Made by a program: the position numbers and the translations under genes. Of a DNA stretch of 64,000 nt, positions 12,512 through 24,200 are shown piece after piece; positions within the stretch are counted from its first letter, which is position 1; each line of letters opens with the position of its first letter. The DNA comes from Lingula anatina. Taxonomy: Eukaryota > Brachiopoda > Lingulata > Lingulida > Lingulidae. The stretch spans positions 776,697 to 840,696 of the forward strand of contig NW_019775702.1 of NCBI RefSeq assembly GCF_001039355.2. The letters run 5' to 3'. The notes beneath the pieces were generated by a model. The model ran no database searches and was not told the DNA's origin. It saw nothing but the letters and a program-made list of their open reading frames with translations.

Positions 12512-12869
12512 TGTTATGTGTCATGCAGAGCTATTGTTTACTATTTACATTTGTGGTCATTATCAATTTTACATGTTTGTTCTCGTGCAGCATTTAGATA
12601 AAATACAAATAGCACTTAGATTATTCGAGAAAATCTAAAATTTAGCCAAGTAAAAATATTATGATGGTCTTTATTTCTAATATTTCAACGTCGAATTCTT
12701 CCGGAATTACGATTCCGAGTTCAACACAAATTGTGTTAGGAGTGATGCGAGAAATGCCACTGACTGTGTTTTCCATCTCTATTTGCAGTGCGCTTCAGCA
12801 CAATCTTTTTCACTAGCTGATACCCGTCACATCAATCATTGAACCATGAAGTGGGATTTTTTTTTAAAG

Positions 12870-12960
12870 AAAAAATTGAGTGAGAATCGAACCCACTCCG
12901 CCGTGTTTGGCAGCCAAGGACGTTAATTTCCACGCGACAAGCCGAAGCAAATCCTGCCAT
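12870..12960 (-). other. tRNA-like Pol III promoter remnant (SINE head or tRNA pseudogene)
   Basis: On the minus strand there is an A-box-like TGTCGCGTGG (12930-12939) and a B box GGTTCGATTCTC (12882-12893), at tRNA-like spacing and followed by a T-run terminator near 12870. A T-arm can be folded (stem GTGGG with CTCAC, one GU pair), but I cannot form an acceptor stem or a normal anticodon arm. A working tRNA is therefore unlikely. Confidence 0.4.
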
Positions 12961-13140
12961 CTGATGTGGTGTTATTGACAATACTACAGTAGTACCGTAT
13001 ATGATACCTGTCACACATGCCAAAGCTGTACGGAAATTGCTGAAGTCTAGAAAATACCTTCAAAATATACTAATATAATAATATAAAAAATATACTAATA
13101 TACTAACTGTTATAATCAAATTCAAACTATGGACACCATT

Positions 13141-13282
13141 ACCCTCTACCAGGGCCACAGAGATTGAATTTTCACAGGATATTTACAGATACTGAGTATG
13201 TCTTTAGATAAATAGACGATTCTTTTACTATCTCTGGATTTTCCCATTTTTCCCTATATAATCTGCCACCCTGGTAGAGGGT
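13141..13282. mobile_element. short inverted-repeat element (MITE candidate)
   Basis: Perfect 14-bp inverted ends ACCCTCTACCAGGG and CCCTGGTAGAGGGT bound 142 bp. No clear target duplication and no second copy in the window, so classification is open. Confidence 0.4.
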
Positions 13283-15026
13283 AGGTCACCATCTTCCCAC
13301 TGCCCTAAGGTATTGCTAACACCTGCAAGTTGTCAACAGATCATTGTACAGTAGTTTGGGAAAAACGTGAAAAGGAGACTTTGGCTGATCTATTATAATA
13401 TAGATCCTTGTTGGTAAAAACTGAGTGAGAAAAACTCTGAATTTTAATTGTAATTAAAAATACAATGAGAAAAACTGAAAACAGCTCCTGGGAAGTGGAA
13501 GATACTGGAATAAAATTGTAATTCTTGGGTTCTTTGGATATTTTTAATTCACTGAGTATAATTAACTGTAGCTAAGTGCCCCTCCCCCCCCAAAAAAAAA
13601 GGGGGAAAAAAAGAAGGAAAACGACAAAGCATGGGGCCTACAGAGCCATTTTGATGATATTTATGCGATAGGCAGAATAAAGGATTATTTTTTCCCTTTT
13701 TTCATGTCCTGAATCCAGCAATTACGTATATCCCAATAAATGTACTGGTTTAGGGTAGATCTACATTGGCCAAGTCCCTGGGAATATGTCCTGTGTATTT
13801 GTGGGTATTGATTAACTTGATAGCACCTTGCACTGTGTTACGACTAGCTCCTTTAAGTGTTGTGTACCACTATTATTGGAGGTTGGAGTGTCAGCATGGG
13901 AATAAGTAACCTTTTAAAAATGGGAGTTAATCTGCACCAGCGCAGATGGGACAATTTTTAAAAGTCACCATGAACTTGAGAATACTCGCAGTCACTTACT
14001 GTATACCTATACAAAGCTAGCATACACTTCTTATTGAATGAGATAGGCTGGTAATGGAGATCGAAAAGATCCAAGTACTGTAGATTACTAGTACTGTACA
14101 GTGGGAGATTTAGAGGGAGGTCAGGGGGGTCCTGACCCCCCACCTCCTTCGATTTCTGGTCCCCTCTTGAAATTATAATTTTGATTAGCTGAGGCATAGA
14201 TTTAAACCGTACCAAATAGCACCATTCACCCTCTAAAATACCAATAATTTTAGGGGCCCTTCAGCAAGCCTTGAACCCCATGCTAAAGCTCACAAAAAGG
14301 AAAATAACACTGGAAAACTTGGAGAAGAAATATTAGTTATCAAAATATCAATATAAATTATGTATTACTTTTCACCTGCCCTGTCATTTATTATAATAGT
14401 CCTGCTATATTATGGATGGTAAGTACAGGTACATGTAGTTCTAGAATGCATGCACCCCCCCTCCCCCAACACACACAAACACACATAGCTTCCCTTTTGT
14501 TTGCATGCTGATTAAAAAAAAATGCAACTGTCAATTTCTATCTCTGTTTCCAGGGTAAAATCTCCCATTACTGTCACCAACTCCTTCTCATACCAGGTAC
14601 ATGAAAATTGTGGTACTAGTCCTGTTCTGTTCAGCAAAATCTGATTTTGTTGTGTTCACTTTTAAGAATCTACCCTTAAATAAACCTACATCTCTAATTT
14701 TTTTAACAAGATGGGTTAAATTCCAATGAAAAATAAAATGAAATGATAAAAGATAACCCCAATATTTCACAGATTGGAATACCTTTTGGATAAAAATTCG
14801 TTTTCTTTAATGCTACCGGTGTACCGCCACGAGCATCGGTTCCCCTGCAATGTTAGAAATATTGACATGTTCTATTCATACTTGAAAACACAAACCTGCA
14901 TGTATAATGTTTTACATATTTTGGTACAAAATAAAAACATATAATAACCCCTCCCTAATACTGCAGAGGGTCTTCAGCCGACAAACTTAGAATAGCCGCT
15001 CCCTGGATTTTTGTGTACACTTTAAC

Positions 15027-15057
15027 CCAATCACTGAAAGCTGATGGGATGACGTCA
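15027..15057 (+). promoter_or_regulatory. CCAAT box and palindromic CRE upstream of ROS1
   Basis: CCAAT at 15027-15031 is followed 18 bases later by TGACGTCA (15050-15057), the full CREB/ATF palindrome, about 65 bp before the ROS1 start codon. This pairing and spacing is typical of a core-proximal promoter. Factor use is inferred. Confidence 0.55.
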
Positions 15058-15121
15058 GGGATTCCCTCTATGTTGATTTCCGCACACAAAATCATGGTAG
15101 ACTACGGTGCTTGCGGACACG

Positions 15122-15235
15122 ATGAAACAACTTTTAGTTTTTCCACTCACATTTACTGTAATTTATTTTATTCAGCGAACTAGTGGTGATGAACAAGTTA
15201 AGCAACAATGTACAGAAGGATGTAGCCAAGTTCTG
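15122..15235 (+). CDS. ROS1: ROS1 exon 1: signal peptide and first CX3C
   Basis: The exon encodes 38 residues starting [16 protein letters not shown], a good signal peptide, then CTEGC, and ends phase 0 at gtgagt. The start was chosen because it alone gives a signal peptide in the frame that continues into exon 2. Two upstream ATGs (15070, 15094) lie in another frame that ends at 15183. Confidence 0.88.
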
Positions 15236-18200
15236 GTGAGTGGTTTTGACACACTAACTTTATAAAGTTTCACCGAACTTTTCGTAGTACTACATGTATT
15301 TCTATCCTAAATGAAGTTGGTTCTCAGCGAGTTCTACTCTAGGTAGCATGCGATGTATAGTTGGCATGTGAATGTGTTACTTAGAGCATGAAGGTCGAAA
15401 AGCAGTGTCTTGGGTCATGACCAACGATGTTGGAATTAAACTTTTTTGGTGACAGGTGAAAGTCTTCTTGACTCATGAGTATTTTGGGGTGCCATATAAC
15501 ATCTGTCGTACTAGGGCCATGTCGAAAATGTCTCGACCAGAGTACTTGATGTCACTATCAGCTGTTGACACACAGTAGTCTGTCATGGTCTGTTAAAGTG
15601 TGTTTGAAAGAATATAAACTTTCAGATTGCCTGTATTAGGCAAATTCAATTTAATCAAGCTGCCATGCATGCATTGATTTTGATTTAATTATGGACCCAT
15701 GATTTGCTTAATTGTCATTTGTAAAGTTAAGATAAAGAAATAGTTTTCAGAGAAGCATGGTGAGGTACATGTAAGCAGTAAGTGGAGCAAGGGATACATT
15801 TCTGATACTGGCATAAGATGTTGAATTCATTAAGGGTAAAATATTCATAAGTATAAAACTTGAGGGTTCTAACTATGAACAATCTCTTCAATTTGTATTT
15901 GGCAAGTTCTAAATGAAAAAAACAAGGGAAAGGAAAACCAAGAACAACATGGATGGAAAACATAAAGAAATGGATCAATCAAAATATAGAGAAAGCATAT
16001 GAATGGCACAAGATCAGAGGCATGGCGATTCATGACAACCAACCTGCTGAGAGTGGATGGCATCCAATGATATGCCAACACATTGGTGAAGTTCTAATTC
16101 CTTTTGACTCCTGATCCCTTTATATTTCAAATCAAACATATTTAGGAAGACACCTTTTACAGATAAGCCAAGAGATATGAGATGCATTTTTTGGGGGTAA
16201 TTTTTAATGTGTACTTATCAAGACTGCTGTGTACAAGTGTTTGTGTATATGTGCATGTATCACGGTGTATGTGTGTTAATTTTTGAGTTTGTTTTCAGAA
16301 TTGCTGGTGACAAAGTTCCTTTATTTTTTATTTATTTATTCTTTAATATTAGAAAGCTGTCAGAATATTTTTGTATAATTCTGTGGAATAGCTCTATAAC
16401 AGTACTAAAAGAAAATCCGATGAACATATATATATATATTCAGCTTTTCACATTTCCAAATCTACGTGGTGAATGCATGCACGTTTTCTGAGTGCATTAG
16501 CATGTGATCAACAGCATTTAAGATGTATCCTTATGATTTTTTTTAGTAATAATCTGTTGTTGAAAAGCAAAGATTTGGCATGAGAAGGTAAAGATGATAG
16601 AATTAATGAGTTATAAACATGGAGTTTGCATGTAGTGGAACTAATCACTGCCTGATGATGATTTCTCATGGCTTTTAGTCTACACAGGTTATTCTAGCTT
16701 AAAAACACATTATGAAAATAAAATGACATTTTTGCTGGTAATTGCTTCACTGCATGAACAGAAAGAAAAAAATAGAAGGGACTGAAAAATAAGAAGCTCA
16801 GACTGTATTAGTTGTCCATTAAATTAGCCATGTAATTTTCTACCTCAGTCAGTTCAAGTTGCTCAGAAGTAAACAGGAGAATTGAAACTGTTCTGGTTTA
16901 CAGGAAAAGAGCACCTGTCATCTCCATGGTTAGTATAGGCATTTTTCAAGAGGCACATAGGCACCAAGAAGAAAAAACGTAATAGATTATTTCTTAATTC
17001 TTACATTAGTAGCTTTTGATCTTTTTTTGCCAATGGTTAAAAAAATTGATTAACCCCCCCCTCCAAAAAAAAAAAAAAAAAAATTCATAAGTTTGCCAAA
17101 ATAGATCTATATACTTAATAATCTATAAGTTTAAATACTTCAGTTAATCCTGTAGTACATGATGTACTTTTATATGTTACTTCTGTTATCACACAATATC
17201 CGAATTTGGATCAATTTTTTAACAGTTTCAAACAAGAAATGCAGTCGGACAGTTTGGGTAGACAGTAATGATGTTAGGTATCTACAGCTGTGGCTTATGA
17301 AATAAAAACCCTAGGTATTGATTGAACCCTATACTCTTAATGTGATATTATATAGACATTGCAGTCATTAATGTAATGTTAGTTCTTAAAACTGTCTCCA
17401 GGACCGCTTAAGAGATTACACAGAGTAAGAGGGCCCATTCTGTAAAATTTGCACATGAAACAGTGAAGTTAGGACAGAACTTAACACCACCTACTTATGT
17501 TGCAGAACCCCTATCCTAGCTATTTCACATACACTGCATTTGACATTTTGTAAATGAAAGGATGCACACACACAAAGTGCAGAAACTGGGCTGCAGAAAC
17601 ACTTGGAATTCATTTTCCAGAGTTCACCCAAATATAAGACATAACTTGAACTTGTGCTTAGCATATAAACGACTGATGTGTAGCTAAAGGGGTTGAATTC
17701 AATCTGCAAATCCATGTTATTCTGTAATTTGGAAATCTTATTTTTTGATGGACTTAATTTTGAATGTCCCATCTCATAACTTTCAACTGCATTTATGCCA
17801 AGGCTCGTCTTCTTCTCTCCCCACCCACACCCCCACCCCAACCCAACCCCTACTCAAGCACATGTACAAGTATAAACTTAGATGATGATGATGATGATGT
17901 TGAAAACCATGCTATCTTCAATCTGTGAGAGTTTTTTACCAAAAGCAGAAGGAAACAAGGATGTCCTGTATAGCCCATGTATTGGGCCATTAGAAATAAG
18001 CGGATGTTCATCTTTATAAATATTGTTCATCTTTATATCGATCTTTTAGATCGAAGAGTTTACATAAAACCAATATCAAGGTTGTTATTTTGTGCTTGTT
18101 TCAGTATAAGTGCACGGAATCAGAACAAGAGAATGAAGTGGTTTGCCAACCTGCTGAGACAGCAGATAGAAAAGGTGTTATTTTAGCCTATCTTGCACCT

Positions 18201-21200
18201 GTCATGATATATAGAATACACCACATACTATCACTTTCAACACATGCAGGTATGCTGAAACAACTTTTTCTTGCAGCATTTGTGCACTGTATCAGAAAGA
18301 ATAATAAAAAAATGGCAGGGGAATCCAGTGTCTTGAATTAATTTTGTACTCCTTTGCTCTGTAATTTTTAGCATGATCATTTCCACGTTATGATTGATAG
18401 TATGTGGAAGACTAGTTATTTTGAATTCATGAGTGGTTAATGTCATAACAACCAACTTATGAAAGTGATCTGAGTGATTTCACTGAAATTTTTGTTGTTT
18501 TCAAGAAAATTCTTAAATCACAATATCATAAGGTTTTTGTGCTGCCCCCCCCCCAAAAAAAAATCAGATTCATTGCTCCTATAATGTATATGTGTATTGC
18601 GTGTGTTAGTGTATGTATGTGTGTTATTGATTATATAACCTCTAACATTGATTGGTATCTGAACAATCTTTTATGTGTCCTGAACAAAAATTAACGGTAT
18701 GTGTCATTTAGTTGTATTTTTGCCTCATGTTTCAACATGAAGGAAATGTTCAAAATTTAAAACCAAGTGTTTCAGGATACTGCAACTTAGTTATTTCCAT
18801 CAAGTACCAGCACATTTCTGATTGTTCTCTGATGTTTATCCAGATACATCTTTTTGTGTTACTTTGGATAAGTGGACATATTAACTATGGAAGAGACCAC
18901 CAGTTTGAAAATTTTGAAGCACTCTATTGAAGTTTCCAGATGAGAATTTAGACGCTATCACCAGCATATCCAAAACAGAATTTACTATCTTTACATGACC
19001 GTGAAGGGACTTCCCTAGACTAATTTTACATGATTGTTCCAAACTTCCATTTGTGCATTGTCATTGTTTAGGTAATTGCTCTTCAACTGTTGGGGTTAGA
19101 GTGGTGGGAAATATACAAGACTGGGAAATCACTGAACAAAATGTAAATTCATATAAGTATTGCTTTTACAGATGGGTTAAATAAAGAACTGTGGATATAT
19201 TTGAATATGATACCTAATACGAAACATTGTTCTTGTGCAAGAGTGGAATAACAATGTTTTTACCATTAGATTTACATTATTGTACACATATTCAATTTGA
19301 TGCACGAACACAATATTGTGGGTAACTCTTAAAATAGTTTGAAATTCCTTTAATGAGGGCAAGATAAGGTCAAAAGCTGAAAATTATATTTTTTACACTT
19401 AATTTCAATTTAAAATTCATTTGTATGACCTTAATACTGTTAATCTTATAAAACCAAACAGTATCTTTATTCCGTGTTTGGCACGGATCTACACTGCAAA
19501 TGAACTTTTGAAGTGGCAAGAACAAAGCCAGTGGGTTGATTTAGCAGTGCTGATGTCAGTATTCAAAAAAAACTAGCACCAACAGAAAATGCAAAATCAG
19601 TTCTGACATGTGCAAGTTTTTTTAAAATTCGCATTCACACATATATAAAGGATGCATAAAAGGTGCTTTGATACATATATAAGTACTTAGTATTACATCA
19701 AACAATGGCTATCACATTTATTTTAAATAGAGTTTGTTTTATAAGCTAACATAATTAAAACTAGAAAAGCACTCAGAGAGCGCAGACCTCCGCCAAGGCA
19801 GCATTTTTTTATTATTATTGATTATTGATTGATAATTGATCCGGATCACCACCAAAAACTAATCATCCCTTCCTTGGCCCACTTCTGACAGTTTCTGAAA
19901 ATATCATCAAAATTGGTTTATAACCTTTTGAGTTATGTTGATGACAGACAAACATACAAACAAACAGACAGACAGACAAACAGGGGTGAAAACATAACCT
20001 CCTTGGCAGAGGTAAAATCATGAATCTATTCGTTTAGCTTTTTTTGAATTTTTGAAAAGCTTGAATTTCACCAATTGCAAAAGAATTTTTGGTTCTTCAG
20101 TGTAATAGATACCCTCCCTTTGTAAAAAATTATTTAGCACATTTTTTGCCCCTATATTACTAATATGTCATGTGTGAAAAGAAACATATAAAAGAGACTA
20201 AGAAAATCAGTTTGTGGTCTCATAAAGATAGCCACAAAAAACATTAATGTTTTGAAAAACAAATTTATGAAAGTAAAAAACAAGCCCAAATATTTGCATC
20301 ATTGCACAGGAAATGGTATTTGCATTTTAAAAAGGTATTTTGTTGTTATCAGGTGTGAATTACTTACTGGTATGTAGTGTGAGACATATTTCAGCAGTTA
20401 TGTATAATCATAGTTACACCCACTCTGTGATCTGCAAGACTTTTTTGCAGTTGATCACTTTTTATTAGCACTGGATGGCTTTTACAGCTGTGAAGTTCTC
20501 CTTTGCATATTGCATAAAACAGCCTACAGTTTTTTCTCTTACCCCCGAGACTAAAATTTCTGAGTTGTTTGTGGTGCCAAAAATTGTAGGCTTTCAAATT
20601 GGCATGGAAACAGCAACTATCAAATAGCATTGGCATGCATGTGTGTATCATTTACACACAGCATTTCTGGGCTACAAAATGAGAAATTTCCTCAAAATTT
20701 GCGTTGGAATTTTTAGAATATTAAGGGACACCTGACAACTTTGCCTGCTAATTCTAAAGTTAAAGATCACATTACAGTTGACAGGTGCTATGGAGAAATT
20801 TAAAAGGGCATGTATATGTATGCACTTTCAGCTTTCAGAATCCTGCTGTTTGAAAGAACTAATCACATCATGTTTGGTTCTTGTTAGTGCCAATGTTTAT
20901 TCCCATTCAACAGAACTAATTTATGTAGAGTTTGTAGAAGAAAAAATATATATATAATACAGAGAGTGTACAGTGCACAGAGCAGTGAATGAAATAAATG
21001 TGTAAAACATTTTGAATTTTTTTCTATTTTAAGTTTAAGCCACTTGTCACCCCTTTTTGTATTCCTTCAATAAATATTGTACCTCTCTGATGTCCTCTAC
21101 AGCATCTCATTATATGAGTTTCTTTCTAATCCAAGTTAAGTAGGTCCAGCTGTCCTTTACAGTAGAGGTTCCTTTACCACTTTTGAAGGGAAGGTTACAT

Positions 21201-24200
21201 GTTTCTTGAGTGGTTAAAAACTAAATTTTAAGTGCACATTTTCTGCCAGAACCTCAGGTTGGGTCACTTCCTTTTTCACAAGCATCTGGTTTTAGGAAGT
21301 TTTTTTTTTTACTTTTGAATATTCTTTACAGTAGCATTATTCTGGGATTGTAAGAGATTTGAAAATAGAAGTTTACATTTTTTGCAATTAAAATCAGCTT
21401 TTGAAATTGCAAATTGAAAAGTATGGTCAGATGAATGAGGAAGTATAGAGTAAACTGGTACAGGAAACCATAAAGTACCTCATCAAGATTATGTGGTATG
21501 CGGTGTAAAATATACAGGAAAACTAACCAAAAAAATTAGATGAAACGCCAAAAAAACTTGTATGATTTTTTTTAGATATCTGACATTCATACAAATAAGT
21601 ATAGCTTGCCAGTTAATGGATGGCAGCCACTTGATAAATGTGAGCCAGTGATGTTTCTGTACTCCTGAAACTTGATTTTAGGTAGAAAAAGCACCAACAA
21701 ATATATCAACAGGAATATTAACTGAGCTATCCTAATGAGAAGATCAGGTTGTAAAATAGATCAGTTGTTTTAATGCAATAGAGTTGTCAACTTTAAGATC
21801 ATTCTCAGTGTTTTATCTTGAAAGTTTTTATGTACTTCCTCTTTTTGCCTCTGACAAAAAAAAAACAACAACCTAGATGGCGTTGATGAGTAGCTATCGT
21901 ACTCCCCTGCACTTTTACCATTGTCCACCCCCAGGTATAGTGGTCTAGAAATAACAGAAATTACAGCATGAAAGGAATTTGGAATTATCCACCCCCAGGG
22001 ACAGTCCAAGCCCCTGGCACGCTAAGATCCCATTCCCATACCTAGATTGATCTAACAGGATCGATCCATCTTCAAGGGGTTTCTCACTAAATTGCTTTCA
22101 GCTTAATTGGCTTAGCTGTCTGGCATGCCTACTAAAGTTGCTAAACGATAGTTAATTACCCCCTAACAGCTCCTAGAGTAGAAGTTACTAACACACAGAC
22201 TCTCATACCCACGAACTCATAGATACTCAGACGGGCGAGTTAACGTGATCCCCGACTTTTGTCCCAGAAGTGCAGAGATAAAAAAGTTTCTTCTGGCTAT
22301 AGGGTTTTTTTTTCATTGTAGCCGCTTATGTGCTTCTCATTTTCTAAAATGCCATCCTAGTTTCTTAAAAAGCCCATTTAACCCCCTTCTTTCCAGCCAT
22401 TTCAGTCCAATCCCGCTGCTCCCCTTCAATCTCTAAATAGGAGCACAATTCAACACCTACTTTAAACAAACAATAAAAAGATGGCTGAAATAGTATGATA
22501 GAGGTGGATAGTATGTATACAGGTAACTTTTGAACAGTCCCATTATGTAGATGATGAAGAAGTAGATGAAGAAGTCAAATTAGGCTATTTCTACTCTGTC
22601 ACAAAACGTATTGTTTTTTTAGGTTTAGATAAGACAGCCAAACTTGGACAGTCAGTTATGTGAGTTCAGCTTTCAGATATTGGTCTAAGAATGTTCTTTG
22701 GATGATTGCCCCACAGTTAAGGTAGTACTCAAATAAGCTATTGTCATTATTTAGAATGGATGTGATTGTCAAGACTATTGCAATGTGCTCTAGATGTTGA
22801 GGTTTTGAAAAAAGAATGGCCTAAGTCTTCTAGAATCAAAATAGTCTTTGCCAAGACTGATTTTAGACTTAAATCACTTAGTTAAACAGTATGAGTATAC
22901 TATGTAAAGAGAAAGAAAAGCAGAAACAAACGGAAAAACAACGGAAAAATAATGGGGAAATGTGCCACAGAAGCTTGCTTTGCACTACTAAACTGTGCTA
23001 TATCATCCTATAAACACGCTCAAGGGAATGCATGGTTTCATATATTGCTGTAGTAACATGATTTTCTTAGATTTAGATTAGTGTTTCAGGTTCATGTTAC
23101 TACATGAAGTGCAACGTAATTTTGATAGTGTAAAGACATGGATAGGTGCCACAGAGTTGAAATACCATACCAAAATGTCACACAGGTCATGGGATGGGCA
23201 GAAAAATACCTAACAGTCTGCTTTCCTAGATTTAGTGAGTGAAAAAACAGCTGAACATGTGGCATAGAATGTAACCAGTAGTTGCTAAGAAAATTGATGG
23301 GGTTTCAATTATTTCTTTCCACTAACTTTTGTATTTTCTGGCTTTGGAAGGGAATGCTTTCTCTAAAGTTCATTATTTCAGGTTTCCTCTTTCCAATATA
23401 CCCTCAAGAAAATGAAGTGATGCACATACAGTCATTCAGTCATTAAGTTACTTTATGACATTTAGAGTTATAGCAGTGCCTTTGAAAAGTTATCAAAATT
23501 CTAAATTGTCTTTTTCTTTAGATGTCTGAGGGAAAGTGAACCAGACATTATTATCACTAGTCAGTGAACTCTTCTGCATTGCTTTGTAAAACTTTGCGTA
23601 GTTGTTAATTTCTTTTCTTTTAGGCATAGTTGAATATTTAAGATTGTAAAATGGCTTACACAATTTGGCATTTGGAAGTTAAATGTGGGGGTAAAAAAAA
23701 AACTTTTATGATGCAAAAATGTTTAAGTTAGCTCGGCCAGCAATAAGGCAATAGTCTGTGGCTTTTTGAAAAGCCACAGTCTACTACTCTGCTTTCAACA
23801 AACCCACAAAGAAAAATATAATTAATGAGGGTGATTCATTCTGTTCGACCTAAAAATTTCTGCTGCCAAAAGCAAGTGTCAAAAAGTTGTTAGAAATTGG
23901 TCAACACACATTATATACTTTTAATAGTGACCCTTTCTCTGAAAATTTTCAAGGATTTTAAACTTAAAACATTTTGATTGTAACATTTGATTTTCATTTC
24001 ATTATGCAGATAATGAAGCATCCCTAATAAAACCTAATATTTCAAGTTCCAAATAAACATATTGCATATGTTAAAGGAAAAGTGGTCTTAAAATTGGATG
24101 GAAGCCTCAGTTAATATCAGTCACATTGACATATGACTTTACCTTCTGAACTCTCAACTGGTAACCTCTTCTTAAATAGCTTAGGGTAACTTGACAAATT

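Larger units (their letters stand above)
12509..15121. promoter_or_regulatory. shared intergenic interval of divergent GOPC and ROS1
   Basis: The two start codons face away from each other across 2.6 kb. The interval holds the YY1-type site at the GOPC end and CCAAT plus CRE boxes at the ROS1 end, a tRNA-like Pol III promoter (about 12870-12960, minus), a small inverted-repeat element (13141-13282), a poly-C/poly-A run near 13583-13600 and a G/C-rich palindrome near 14123-14141. No further gene is supported. Whether the two genes share one promoter is unknown. Confidence 0.6.

Noticed and set aside
12390-12638. ORF antisense to GOPC exon 1
   Set aside because: Mirror of a conserved coding exon on the other strand.
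18105-18174. Possible ROS1 exon after the signal-peptide exon ([19 protein letters not shown])
   Set aside because: Frame 0 is open and has two Cys, but it ends in phase 1 while the next exon (24693) needs phase 0; including it gives a stop. Spacing of its Cys is not CX3C.
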